Assembly: GCA_910586255.1 (NCBI GenBank)
Contig: CAJUHR010000003.1
Coordinates: forward strand, 1 to 64,000
Direction: 5' to 3'
From: an uncultured Lachnospiraceae bacterium
GTDB taxonomy: Bacteria; Bacillota; Clostridia; Lachnospirales; Lachnospiraceae
DNA length: 64,000 bases
Made by a program: the position numbers and the translations under genes
The notes under the pieces: model-generated
What the model was told of the DNA's origin: nothing
What the model saw: the letters and a program-made list of their open reading frames with translations, nothing else
Databases searched by the model: none
Shown here: positions 50,404 to 59,529 of the stretch, piece by piece
How the letters are laid out: each line of letters starts with the position of its first letter
How positions within the stretch are numbered: the first letter of the stretch is position 1

Positions 50404-51609
50404 TCAAGCCTGAGCTTCTATGGGAGAGAGTGCCTGCAGGGAGTAATGAACCACAATATCCTTGCGCAGGTAAGCCTTTTTGTAATTCCGGATAATCCGC
50501 TGCATCACCATCTCCCCATTCTCGTAGGAGGCAGACGGAAGCAGTAGCATGTACTGACTGACACTGTAACGGGTATATACATCTCCGTGGCGGAGAGAGC
50601 TGGCGGCAGCATTTCCTAAGTGCCCCATGGCCCGCGCCAGAATGGAGGATTTGGGGAGGCCGCCTCCTTCCCCGGATAAGGTGAGCAGGCCAAGGAAAAT
50701 GGAATCACCGGTTCGGGCAATGGCCCGTCTCTCCAGCTGATAGATATCCCGAAACACGGTAAATTCACAAAAATAAGCTCCCAAAAGCGCCTGGTCCTCC
50801 TGCATGGATTTCTGAATCAGGGAGAGATCCATATTTACACCATGCTCCCGGTCCTGAATCATTTTGTACAGATCGGTCATCCGCTCTGAGGGAGTAATGG
50901 CAAATTCATTGTAGAAGGAATTTACCATGATACGGTACTGCTCCAGGGCCTGACGCTGGTGGCCGCTGCAATAGAGAGCATAAATCAAGTGATACTGGAA
51001 ATCCTCGTTGTGAGCCTCCACGGTAACGGCATGGCGGCACAGCTTGACAATGGAATCCCACTCTTCGTTTTTAGAGAGAAGTTCCACAGCCTGCATGGCT
51101 GAATGGACAAACAGGCTGTGATAGTGACGGCTTACCGGGATTACCCACGGCTCCCATGATGATTTGGGGAGGAAATCTCCTTTGTATAGCTCTAAAGCCT
51201 GGGTGAGAAGCTTTAATTGCTCCTCTTCTGCAAGTCCCGCCTGATTGCTTTGTCTGCACAGCTCTTCAAACTCGGAGGTATCAAGCGTAAGGCTGACCTC
51301 CGGATTCCAGCAATAGGAGCCCCGATTCTGGGAAATCAGCTGCTGGGTGGGAAGATTAAAGGGATCCAGAAGCTTGCGGGTGCGGAAGATCAATGTTTTT
51401 AAGGCATTGGTCGGGTTGACATTGTTGTCGTCAGACCAGATGATGCCAACTAATTCATCAGAAGGAATCTCCCGGTTATGGTAGTACACCAGATATTCCA
51501 GGATATTCCACGGTTTTTTCGCCTGCTGGATTTTGTTGGTAATGGAAGTGTCTCCGATTGTCAGACGGAATCCGCCAAACATCTGGACCTGCGCTGATAA
51601 ATTTTTCAT
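50404..51609 (-). CDS. BTAD/SARP-type regulator with degenerate GGDEF-like tail
   Basis: A 401-aa protein. First an OmpR-like winged helix (about 10-100: MFGGFRLTIGDTSITNKIQQ, VNPTNALKTLIFRTRKLLD), next a BTAD helical-repeat domain (about 110-255: LDTSEFEELC, RQALEQYRIMV), then a C-terminal domain (about 275-400) with an order of strands like a nucleotidyl cyclase: EFTVFRDIYQLERRAIARTG, then HGDVYTRYSVSQYMLLLPSA in the place of the GGDEF loop. The signature is lost, so it may bind a nucleotide rather than make one. The start at 51609 has GGTGAT upstream. Targets unknown. Confidence 0.82.
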   Translation of the reverse strand: MKNLSAQVQMFGGFRLTIGDTSITNKIQQAKKPWNILEYLVYYHNREIPSDELVGIIWSDDNNVNPTNALKTLIFRTRKLLDPFNLPTQQLISQNRGSYCWNPEVSLTLDTSEFEELCRQSNQAGLAEEEQLKLLTQALELYKGDFLPKSSWEPWVIPVSRHYHSLFVHSAMQAVELLSKNEEWDSIVKLCRHAVTVEAHNEDFQYHLIYALYCSGHQRQALEQYRIMVNSFYNEFAITPSERMTDLYKMIQDREHGVNMDLSLIQKSMQEDQALLGAYFCEFTVFRDIYQLERRAIARTGDSIFLGLLTLSGEGGGLPKSSILARAMGHLGNAAASSLRHGDVYTRYSVSQYMLLLPSASYENGEMVMQRIIRNYKKAYLRKDIVVHYSLQALSPIEAQA

Positions 51610-51825
51610 AGATATCACCACTCTTTGTGTTGCGGTTGCGCCCGGTCGGAGGACCGACAGGAGCACAGACAGATTCTTGTTGCATCAGCGTAGAAAACCA
51701 TTCCCAATGTTACGCTACGCTCCGTAACTTGCCTTTATTATAGTAAATAATAACAAATAAGTCCAGTGAAATTTATTTGTGATGGTGGATAATTATGGGT
51801 CTGATTGTTTTTGCCGGAGCCTGAT

Positions 51826-52569
51826 TTACCGTCCCAGATGAAGGGTCGCGTAGGTCTTGGCAGATAATCCGGTATATTTTTTAAAGCAGCGGTAAAAGTA
51901 ATTGGGATCGGCAAAGCCCACCAGGGCGGCAGTCTCGGCGGCGCTGTAATTGTTGGAGGATAACAGCTTCTGGGCGGTCTGTATACGAAAACGGGCCAGC
52001 AGCTCGGAAAATCCCATGCCAGTGTCCTTCTTGATACATTTGCCAAGATAATCCGGATTGGTTTTTATGATATCGGAGAGGGCAGGCAGGGAAAGATTCT
52101 GCTTATATTGCTCCGCGATTATGTGGAGGGCCATGCGAGTGTACGGGTGTTCCGGCTCGGCGGAAAGGAAGGGAAAGCTATGGCAGAGAGATTCCACGTA
52201 ATCGGTGGACAGAACCAGCTTGCGGATGATTTCCTCCAATTCCTCTTCCAAATACGGTTTTACAAGATAGTCACTGACCCCTACGCGAATGGCCTTCTGG
52301 GCGTATTGAAAGGTGCTGTATGCGGTCAGGATAATGATGCGAAGGCCCGGATGGGTATTTTTCAACTTTTCTGCCACGTACAGACCGTCATGGACAGGCA
52401 GCTCAATGTCAAGAAGAGCCAGGTCGAGAGGGTAAAGATTTCCTGCCTCCAGAGCAGCCTTTCCGTTGTTGACGGACCCCACAATGTTCATATCAGGAAA
52501 GGTTCGGCGGATAAAACTTGTGAGAAAAAGCAATTCTTTATATTCATCTTCAACAATCAGGACATTCAT
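51826..52569 (-). CDS. Response regulator, AraC output (YesN type)
   Basis: A 247-aa regulator: receiver domain with the acidic pair (VEDE), phospho-acceptor Asp54 (LALLDIEL) and Lys in DYLVKPY, then two AraC helix-turn-helix motifs at the C terminus (SLPALSDIIKTNPDYLGKCI and YSAAETAALVGFADPNYFYR). It overlaps the kinase gene by 20 bp. The pair faces away from the TRAP operon and probably controls it. Confidence 0.93.
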   Translation of the reverse strand: MNVLIVEDEYKELLFLTSFIRRTFPDMNIVGSVNNGKAALEAGNLYPLDLALLDIELPVHDGLYVAEKLKNTHPGLRIIILTAYSTFQYAQKAIRVGVSDYLVKPYLEEELEEIIRKLVLSTDYVESLCHSFPFLSAEPEHPYTRMALHIIAEQYKQNLSLPALSDIIKTNPDYLGKCIKKDTGMGFSELLARFRIQTAQKLLSSNNYSAAETAALVGFADPNYFYRCFKKYTGLSAKTYATLHLGR

Positions 52570-53842
52570 ATGGCTTCTCCTTGTATAATTTGATCCGGAC
52601 AGAGGCGCCCTGACCGGGGGTTGTCCAGATTTCCATTACATCCTTTTGGGGGTAGAGGCGATGAAGGCGCTCATAGATGTTGCGGATTCCGATGCCGGAA
52701 ATTTTTCCCTTCAATATCTGGGAGAGAAGATCTGGGTTCGCTCCATCCCCGTTATCTGTTACAGTGAGCAATGCATAATCAGCATAGTCTTTTAGGGATA
52801 TGCAGATCTGACTGCCCTCCAAGGCGTCCCTTAAACCGTGCTTTAGACTGTTTTCAATCAGCGGCTGGATGATAAAGGGGGGAATCAGCAGGGTAGGAGG
52901 AGTATCCTGAATGGACAGTTCTAAGGATATTCTTCCCTGATACCGCTCCTGAAAGATGACCAGATACAGCTTTAAAAGCTCCAGCTCTTGCTTTAAGGGA
53001 ATCTGTATCTGGGTGATGGCCAGAGATGAGCGCAAAAGGTCTGCGGTGGATTTGACTAAACGGGCGGCTGTCCGGCTTTCTCCCGATTGAATCGTGTGGA
53101 CAATCAGGTTGAGGGTATTGAACAGAAAGTGGGGGTTGATCTGCATTTGCAGCATCTGGCAGTGGGCCTCGTTGAGCAGCTCCTTTTGGTGAAGCAGCTC
53201 CTTCTCCGATTCGGATTTTTCCAGAATATTCCGAAAAGACAAAAGGACCGTTATGACATAGCAGACCGTCACAAGCCCCCATATTATAAACTGAAGATTC
53301 TTAAATTTCTGAAAATCCCCTTGTATAAAAGTCCATTTCTCATAGCTGTAATCAAGATAAGAGCTCATAAGCTGAGCATAGGCTTCATTCATCTGTGCAA
53401 AGATGAGACGGATGGAGCGCAGAGATTCAAAGGATTCCAGAGAGCCCGAGTAGGGGTATAAACGCTCAGTGACAAAGCTTTGCTGTGCTTCATTTATCTG
53501 TTCGATTACCCGGGAGTAGAGCAAGCAGTTTTTATTTTGAGTAAATTCCTCCTGCAGGGAGGAAGTACATTGAAAGATAAGGGAAGTGCTCTCATTGTAG
53601 GAGGAGAAATTTTCCTCGCTTCCCTTGGGATCCTGACTGTAGGAAATAAGGCAATTCTGGCAGTTTTGGATAGAATTGCCTAGCTTTTTGAGCACTTGGT
53701 TGGTATAAGTCAGACGGCTTATGGAAGTATCCATGTGTTTTTGATAATTCTGATTTAGAATCTGAAAGGACAGATACAGAATACCAAAGGAGCCGATAAA
53801 TAGCACCACCAGTGATTTCAGAGGATGTCGGTTTTTTTTCAT
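52550..53842 (-). CDS. Sensor histidine kinase (YesM/LytS type)
   Basis: A 430-aa membrane kinase with two helices (about 10-30 and 180-205) around a 150-aa outer sensor domain. The cytoplasmic His_kinase motif is MQINPHFLFNTLNLIVHTI, and the ATPase has IIQPLIENSLKHGL (N box) and TVTDNGDGANP, GIGIRNIYERL (G boxes). No HAMP is obvious. It probably senses a solute related to the cargo of the divergent dctPQM system. Confidence 0.93.
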   Translation of the reverse strand: MKKNRHPLKSLVVLFIGSFGILYLSFQILNQNYQKHMDTSISRLTYTNQVLKKLGNSIQNCQNCLISYSQDPKGSEENFSSYNESTSLIFQCTSSLQEEFTQNKNCLLYSRVIEQINEAQQSFVTERLYPYSGSLESFESLRSIRLIFAQMNEAYAQLMSSYLDYSYEKWTFIQGDFQKFKNLQFIIWGLVTVCYVITVLLSFRNILEKSESEKELLHQKELLNEAHCQMLQMQINPHFLFNTLNLIVHTIQSGESRTAARLVKSTADLLRSSLAITQIQIPLKQELELLKLYLVIFQERYQGRISLELSIQDTPPTLLIPPFIIQPLIENSLKHGLRDALEGSQICISLKDYADYALLTVTDNGDGANPDLLSQILKGKISGIGIRNIYERLHRLYPQKDVMEIWTTPGQGASVRIKLYKEKPYECPDC

Positions 53843-54020
53843 AACATTGTATCCCTTTTGTATAAACTTGTTTTTTTCATTATACTCTAAATGTTGCTTT
53901 TATATCAAGACAGAGGCAGAATTTGCCGGAATAATGCTTAAAATGTCGGGAAAATATATGAAGATTCCGCAAAGAAAATGTTAAAATCACATAGTAAGGA
54001 AAAAAACAGGAGGGATTACA

Positions 54021-55139
54021 ATGAAAAAGCAAATGTGGATTTTAGTGGCAACAGCAGTAATGGGAATGAGTTTAATCACCGGATGTTCACAGTCGGGAAA
54101 ACAGGAGGCAGACACGCAGGCAGCCGCCAAGGCGGAAGCCGGCACCACGGCCGGGGAAGAGACGGCAAAGGCAGGGGAGAGCCAGGAAGAAACCAAAGCC
54201 GCCGCAAAGACTTACGATTCCCCGGAGCTGATTCTGCGCTATGCGGAGGTAAACGCGGAGAAAGATGAGAGAGCGCAGGCCAGCATGCAGTTTGCAGACC
54301 TGATCAAGGAAAAAACAAACGGAAGAATCGAGATACAGGTGTTTCCGGGTGCCCAGTTAGGGGATAACAAGCAGGTATTTCAGAACCTTCAGCTGGGGGC
54401 TATTGACATGACCAATTCCGTTCCGGCCCAGTACAAGACCATGGGACTTGACATTCCCTATGTGAAGGTTCTGGGAATTCCATTTTTGTTCCGGGATGAG
54501 GAGCACGCGGTGAAGGTGATGCATGGCACATTCGGAGAGCGGCTGAAAAAGGATGTGACGGAAAAGAGCGGGAAGGTGGTAATCCTGGATTACTTTGTGG
54601 CAGGCGCCAGAAGCTTTTTTGCCAACAAGCCCATCCATACCATCGGTGATTTTAAAGGACTTAAGATCCGGGTGCAGCAAGATGAGGTTTATATGGATAT
54701 GGTAAAGGCCTTTGGCGCTTCTCCCACTCCCATGGCGACCTCTGAACTGTATTCCGCTCTCCAGACCGGGGTGGTGGACGGCGCGGAAAATCCGGTAAAG
54801 GGATATTTTAACAACAAATATTATGAGGTGTCTCCCTATTACGCATACAGCCGCCATATGATTGAGCCCACAGCCATTACCATTTCAGAGCTGACCTGGA
54901 ACAGACTGTCGGAGGAGGAAAAGGAAATCTTTCAGTCCGCAGCCGCGGAGGTGACGGCAGAATTTCAGAAAACCATCAAGGAAAAGGAAGCGGTTCAGAT
55001 TGAGGAGTTAAAGGCGGCCGGAGTGGAGATGATTGAGCTGGATGATTATGACAAGTGGGTGGAAGCGGCAAGGCCACTGGAAGAAAAATACGGGGCTGGA
55101 TTTGAGGATATGATCAGGGAAATCCGTGAGACAAAATAA
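54021..55139 (+). CDS. dctP: TRAP transporter binding lipoprotein (DctP family)
   Basis: A 372-aa lipoprotein: lipobox LITGC (Cys22), Ala/Glu/Lys-rich linker to about 65, then a DctP domain with IEIQVFPGAQLGDNKQVFQN, GLKIRVQQDEVYMDMVKAFG and YSALQTGVVDGAENPVKGYF, including the Arg that binds the substrate carboxylate. It traps a carboxylated solute. AGGAGG precedes the ATG. dctQ starts 15 bp later. Confidence 0.95.
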   Translation: MKKQMWILVATAVMGMSLITGCSQSGKQEADTQAAAKAEAGTTAGEETAKAGESQEETKAAAKTYDSPELILRYAEVNAEKDERAQASMQFADLIKEKTNGRIEIQVFPGAQLGDNKQVFQNLQLGAIDMTNSVPAQYKTMGLDIPYVKVLGIPFLFRDEEHAVKVMHGTFGERLKKDVTEKSGKVVILDYFVAGARSFFANKPIHTIGDFKGLKIRVQQDEVYMDMVKAFGASPTPMATSELYSALQTGVVDGAENPVKGYFNNKYYEVSPYYAYSRHMIEPTAITISELTWNRLSEEEKEIFQSAAAEVTAEFQKTIKEKEAVQIEELKAAGVEMIELDDYDKWVEAARPLEEKYGAGFEDMIREIRETK

Positions 55140-55154
55140 ACCAGGAGGCAGATT

Positions 55155-55607
55155 ATGGAAGAAAAATTATATAATCTTATTGACTGGATATGCAGTTTTT
55201 TCCTGCTGGGAATGGTCATCGTGGTGTCTATCGTGGTAGTGGGGCGTTACGTGTTTAACGTGACGCCCGGCTGGGGCGAGGAGCTGGCGCTTTTTTGTAT
55301 GACCTGGTTTGGAATGCTTTCTGCGGCTCTGGCAGAGAAGCGGGACGCCCATATCCGTGTTGCCGCTATGGACAAGATTTATCCGAAACCGGTCACCTGG
55401 CTTTTACATAAGCTCTATTATCTGATTAAAATTGTGTTTGCGCTGGTGCTTTTGGTGGAGGGAATCAAGCTGACCATGACCAATATTCCGGTGCTCATGT
55501 CCGGGATACCGGTCAGCGAGGCGTTTTTGTATCTGTCAGGGCCGGTGACGGGGGCTGTTCTTTTGCTGTTTTTGCTGTTGCGGTTTAAGAGGGAGGTGCT
55601 TTCTTAA
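55155..55607 (+). CDS. dctQ: TRAP transporter small permease (DctQ)
   Basis: 150 aa with four membrane helices and the DctQ signature WGEELALFCMTWFGMLSAAL followed by KRDAHIRV. It pairs with DctM and touches it by overlap at 55607. CAGGAGG precedes the ATG. Confidence 0.95.
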   Translation: MEEKLYNLIDWICSFFLLGMVIVVSIVVVGRYVFNVTPGWGEELALFCMTWFGMLSAALAEKRDAHIRVAAMDKIYPKPVTWLLHKLYYLIKIVFALVLLVEGIKLTMTNIPVLMSGIPVSEAFLYLSGPVTGAVLLLFLLLRFKREVLS

Positions 55608-56899
55608 TGGATTTACAGTTTGCGGTAGTACTTTTGCTGTGCGTATTTTTTATCTCCGTGCTTTTGGGATTGCAGATTGTCTATGCTCTGGGAATGGCCT
55701 CTGTTGTGACAGCAATGTATCTGAAGCTTCCCATGCAGGTGATTGTGCAGGCCATTGTGGGAAAGCTGGGCAATTTTGCCCTGATGGCAGTTCCCTTTTT
55801 TATCTTGGCAGGAGAGCTGATGAGTGTGGGAGGAATCTCGGACCGACTGATTAAGCTTTCCCGGTCCTTAGTAGGATGGATGCGGGGAGGGCTGGCTCAG
55901 GTAAATATTGTGGCTTCCATGTTTTTCGGGGGTATTTCCGGTTCGGCCGCCGCGGATACTGCGTCTTTGGGGGCGATTCTTATTCCAATGATGAAAAAGG
56001 ACGGCTACGATGAGGAGTTTGCCACCAACATTACTATGACCAGCTCGGTTCAGGGAATCCTGATACCACCCAGTCACAATATGGTAATCTATGCGGTGGC
56101 GGCCGGCGGCGTATCCATATCAAGGCTTTTTATGGGAGGCCTGATTCCGGGAATGTTTCTGGGGCTGTGTCTGATGATCTATTGCATGGTTGCAGCCAGA
56201 AGACATAACTATCCCCGGGGAGATGCATTTTCCCTTCGGAATGTGCTGGTGTGCTTAAAGGAGTCCGTGTGGGCTTTAGGAACGGTATTGATTGTCGTGT
56301 TCGGTGTGATTACGGGGATCTTTACAGCTACTGAGTCGGCGGCCATTGCAGCCATTTACGCGTTTGTCGTGGCTTATTTTGTGTACAGGGACGCCCCGCT
56401 TTCCACCTTTAAAAATGTGCTGTCCAACACTATCCGGACCATGTCCACGATTCTGATTTTATCCTCCTGCGCCACGGCCTTCAGCTTTTTGATTACATAT
56501 CTTCAGATTCCTCAGATGCTTGCGGGGTTTCTTATGGGCTTTGCCGGCAACAGGATTCTGCTGCTCTTGATGATCAATCTGTTTTTGCTGATTCTCGGCA
56601 CTTTTATGAATATGGTGTCCATTATCCTGATTGTCACACCTATCCTTTTGCCGGTTGTCACACAGATTGGGATGGATCCGGTGCATTTTGGCGTAATGCT
56701 GATAATGAATCTGGGTATCGGGCTATTGACACCGCCTGTTGGAAATGTATTGTTTGTAGGCAGCAGTGTCTCCGGCGTTCCTATTGAGCGGCTGGCAAAA
56801 ACGATCCTGCCGCAGCTTGCCGTGATGGTGGCGGCTCTTTTGATTATTACCTTTGTGCCGGCTTTTTCAATGGCATTGCCGGACTTTTTGATGAAATAG
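55607..56899 (+). CDS. dctM: TRAP transporter large permease (DctM)
   Basis: 430 aa with about 12 helices; FGGISGSAAADTASLGAILI, SSVQGILIPPSHNMVIYAVA and LGIGLLTPPVGNVLFVGSSV are typical DctM blocks. It is the ion-coupled channel of the system. GGGAGG lies before the ATG, inside the dctQ end. The sulfatase gene follows 10 bp later. Confidence 0.96.
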   Translation: MDLQFAVVLLLCVFFISVLLGLQIVYALGMASVVTAMYLKLPMQVIVQAIVGKLGNFALMAVPFFILAGELMSVGGISDRLIKLSRSLVGWMRGGLAQVNIVASMFFGGISGSAAADTASLGAILIPMMKKDGYDEEFATNITMTSSVQGILIPPSHNMVIYAVAAGGVSISRLFMGGLIPGMFLGLCLMIYCMVAARRHNYPRGDAFSLRNVLVCLKESVWALGTVLIVVFGVITGIFTATESAAIAAIYAFVVAYFVYRDAPLSTFKNVLSNTIRTMSTILILSSCATAFSFLITYLQIPQMLAGFLMGFAGNRILLLLMINLFLLILGTFMNMVSIILIVTPILLPVVTQIGMDPVHFGVMLIMNLGIGLLTPPVGNVLFVGSSVSGVPIERLAKTILPQLAVMVAALLIITFVPAFSMALPDFLMK

Positions 56900-56909
56900 G
56901 GGGCTTAAG

Positions 56910-58340
56910 ATGAAGAAGAATGTGATTGTTTTACTTTGCGACCAGCTTCAGAAAAAGGTGACGGATCCGGACAGTGCATGCATCATGGAAAATCTGTCCC
57001 GGCTTCGTGAGGACAGCGTGGTGTTTGATCAGGCCCACGCGGCAAATGCCATTTGTTCTCCTTCCCGGGCATCTCTGATGACAGGAAGGCTGCCTCACAA
57101 TCATGGAATGGTAGATTGCGCGCACACCGTGCCTGCATTTCGGGCAGACTATGACAGCTCTCTTGATACCTTAAGCAGAAGGCTGAAGGCAGCAGACTAC
57201 CGGACCGCCTATTATGGCAAATGGCATGTGGAGCGCACCTATGATCTGGGACAATATGGCTTTGACGAGTATGAGACGGAAATGGATCTTCCCGCGTTTC
57301 ATCTGACCCCGGTCAGCAGAGTGCGGGTTCAGACAGAGGGATACCGGGATAAAACCATATGCGGAACCTTCCGCGAGGATCAGAAATCCACAGAGGAATA
57401 TTATATTTATTCAAAGGCAATGGATTTTATCAAAAAATCCGGCAAAGAGGGGCAGCCCTTCTGCACATTTATTTCCACCTATGCCCCTCATGACCCCTAT
57501 GCGGTGCCGGAGGAAATTTACCAAAAATACGATAATATCCCCATAAGGCTTCCGGATTCCTTTACAGACGCCATGGAGGACAAGCCGGCTATTTACAGAA
57601 GGCTGAAGTCTGTGTGGGGAGAGCTTTCCAAGGATGATTTCAGGGAGATTGTGCGGTGCTACTACAGCTACTGTACTCTGATCGATCTTCAAATCGGCCG
57701 GCTGGTGGATTTTCTGAAAAAGGAGCAGCTCTATGATGACACGCTTATTGTTTTCACCGCGGACCACGGAGATCTCATGGGAGCTCACGGATTGTTCTGC
57801 AAAGGGGTGCCGGCATTTGAGGAAACCTATTCCATCCCCCTGATCATGAAGCTTCCGGGCCAGGATAAGGCAGGCTTGTTATGCAGCGCGTATGCCAATA
57901 CCTATGATCTGGCCCCAACAATTTTAGAGCTACTGGATTGCCAAGAGCTTTTGAACCCTGTTGACGGCGCGTCTCTGCTTCCCTATCTTCATGGGAAGGA
58001 TCCGAAAGAAAGCGTGTGCTTTGCCGAGTTTGAGGGACAGAGATACGCGTACACTCAGCGTATCGTGTGGAGCAATGGGTGGAAATATATATTTAACACC
58101 TTTGACTATGACGAGCTCTACAATTTAAATGAGGATCCCCGGGAGCTTACGAATCTGGCTGCCCTGCCGGGATACGAAGAAAAGAAAAAAGAGATGGCAG
58201 CCTTGATGTGGAAGAAAATTATCGAAAGCGGGGACGACACGCTCACGGATGCCCAGTACGTGATGCTGCGCTTTGCCCCCCAGGGTCCCAACACCCAAAA
58301 AAGCAAAGCCACCTTCGCTATTTTTAATAAACCCTTTTAG
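56910..58340 (+). CDS. Sulfatase (cysteine type)
   Basis: A 476-aa arylsulfatase-family enzyme. The modification motif is C49-S-P-S-R53 (ICSPSRASLMTGR), so the cysteine must be turned to formylglycine by an anaerobic sulfatase-maturing enzyme that is not in this window. IVLLCDQL near the start and IVFTADHGDLMGAHGLF hold the metal ligands; KWHVERTYDLGQYGFDEYET is the family's GKWH block. There is no signal peptide, so it acts in the cytoplasm, probably on a sulfated (or phosphonate/sulfonate-like) acid brought in by dctPQM. Confidence 0.9.
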   Translation: MKKNVIVLLCDQLQKKVTDPDSACIMENLSRLREDSVVFDQAHAANAICSPSRASLMTGRLPHNHGMVDCAHTVPAFRADYDSSLDTLSRRLKAADYRTAYYGKWHVERTYDLGQYGFDEYETEMDLPAFHLTPVSRVRVQTEGYRDKTICGTFREDQKSTEEYYIYSKAMDFIKKSGKEGQPFCTFISTYAPHDPYAVPEEIYQKYDNIPIRLPDSFTDAMEDKPAIYRRLKSVWGELSKDDFREIVRCYYSYCTLIDLQIGRLVDFLKKEQLYDDTLIVFTADHGDLMGAHGLFCKGVPAFEETYSIPLIMKLPGQDKAGLLCSAYANTYDLAPTILELLDCQELLNPVDGASLLPYLHGKDPKESVCFAEFEGQRYAYTQRIVWSNGWKYIFNTFDYDELYNLNEDPRELTNLAALPGYEEKKKEMAALMWKKIIESGDDTLTDAQYVMLRFAPQGPNTQKSKATFAIFNKPF

Positions 58341-58384
58341 CGGATAAGCCCTGAACAGCCCTCTGTTTGGGGCAATCTATTTTT

Positions 58385-58537
58385 TGTAACAGTTCAGATG
58401 GGTATCTTCTTGCCCGCCTGCAACGGACAAGAAGCATCGGATGTCCATCTGATGTGGAATTTGACAAGAATTTTAGCTTACAAGCAAGCCAGACGCCTAA
58501 AATTCTTGTCAAATTCCCCGCCGTCTGAACTGTTACA
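58385..58537 (+). mobile_element. MITE-like inverted-repeat element (153 bp)
   Basis: TGTAACAGTTCAGA (58385-58398) and TCTGAACTGTTACA (58524-58537) are perfect 14-bp terminal repeats. Inside, two perfect 21-nt arms (58456-58476 and 58497-58517, starting GGAATTTGACAAG) pair around a 20-nt loop, and a smaller stem CTTCTTG/CAAGAAG lies on the left. A T run follows, so it can end transcription between the sulfatase and atp operons. It may be a non-autonomous mobile element. Confidence 0.7.
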
Positions 58538-58633
58538 TTTTTTTGTTTTCTTTTCTGTGAATAATAGACAAAACGGAAAAGATTGGGTATAATAAAGATT
58601 ACATGCAAAATGCGGAAAGGGGTGGATAGGCCC

Positions 58634-58957
58634 ATGAGGTACAAGAAAAGCGTATTCCGAAGCCTTGCAATGGTGACACAGCTCGGAATCAGTGTCCTGG
58701 CTCCCATCCTTTTGTGCATATTCATCGGGTATCAGGTGGATTCCCGGTACGGGATGAAAACATTGATACCGCTGTTGATTCTGGGAGTGCTGGCAGGAGG
58801 CAAAAGCGCCTGGCATCTGGCAATGAAAACTCTTGAGCAGGAGAAGAAGGAAGACGAGATAGTTTTGCGCAAGAGACAGAGCCGGGGGGAGCGGACCGGA
58901 AGCAGCAGACCGAAGCAGCCGAGCCGGATACGGGGAAAAGAGCCGGGGCAGGGATGA
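58634..58957 (+). CDS. atpZ: AtpZ-like protein of the ATP synthase operon
   Basis: A 107-aa protein with two membrane helices (about 10-33 and 45-62) and a long basic tail. SVFRSLAMVTQLGISVLAPI and CIFIGYQVDSRYG are typical of AtpZ/AtpI proteins placed before atpI in Clostridia, thought to help c-ring assembly or Mg2+ uptake. The ATG at 58634 is chosen, with AAGGGGTGG upstream; 58583 and 58610 are weaker. Confidence 0.82.
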   Translation: MRYKKSVFRSLAMVTQLGISVLAPILLCIFIGYQVDSRYGMKTLIPLLILGVLAGGKSAWHLAMKTLEQEKKEDEIVLRKRQSRGERTGSSRPKQPSRIRGKEPGQG

Positions 58958-59017
58958 ATGGGCGCGGGCAGCTTCGGAGTACCCCAAAGGCAAGCAAAGA
59001 CAGGAGGCAGACATATT

Positions 59018-59467
59018 ATGGAATGGCTGAGCAGTCCGACAAAAAAGCTTCTTCTTGAGATGTCCGTGGGTGTTGTCCTGTACAATTTGCTGCTGGGCGC
59101 GCTTGCATGGGTGCTTCTGCCAAAATTTTCCTATCCGGTCATTCCGGCATTAAGGGGACTTTTGGCGGGGGCGGTCGGAGCCGTATTGATGTTGATTCAT
59201 ATGGCGGTGACGATAGAACGGGCACTGGACAGCCAGAATGAAAGCTATGCCAACAAGTTCACGGTGGCTCGCGGCCTAATCCGCAAGCTTGTGCTGGTAG
59301 CAGCTCTTTTCTTTTGCTGGAGAGTGTTCCGGGTGGATCCTCTTGCCGCAGTGATTGGTGCAATGGGCATGAAAGCGGGCGCATACCTGCAGCCGCTGAC
59401 TCACAGGATCTTTGCCGGAAAGGACCAACTGCACGAGGTGGCAGGCGGTGAGGATTCCGGGATTTAA
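59018..59467 (+). CDS. atpI: ATP synthase subunit I
   Basis: A 149-aa membrane protein with four helices, MEWLSSPTKKLLLEMSVGVV at the start and RGLIRKLVLVAALFFCWRVF later. It is the AtpI chaperone-like subunit that precedes atpB. A start at 59018, with AGGAGG upstream, replaces a longer frame from 58958. Confidence 0.85.
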   Translation: MEWLSSPTKKLLLEMSVGVVLYNLLLGALAWVLLPKFSYPVIPALRGLLAGAVGAVLMLIHMAVTIERALDSQNESYANKFTVARGLIRKLVLVAALFFCWRVFRVDPLAAVIGAMGMKAGAYLQPLTHRIFAGKDQLHEVAGGEDSGI

Positions 59468-59529
59468 AGCACCACAGAACCGCTGTCTTTTGACGGGGCG
59501 GATATCTTTAGAAGAAAGGAGGACGATGT

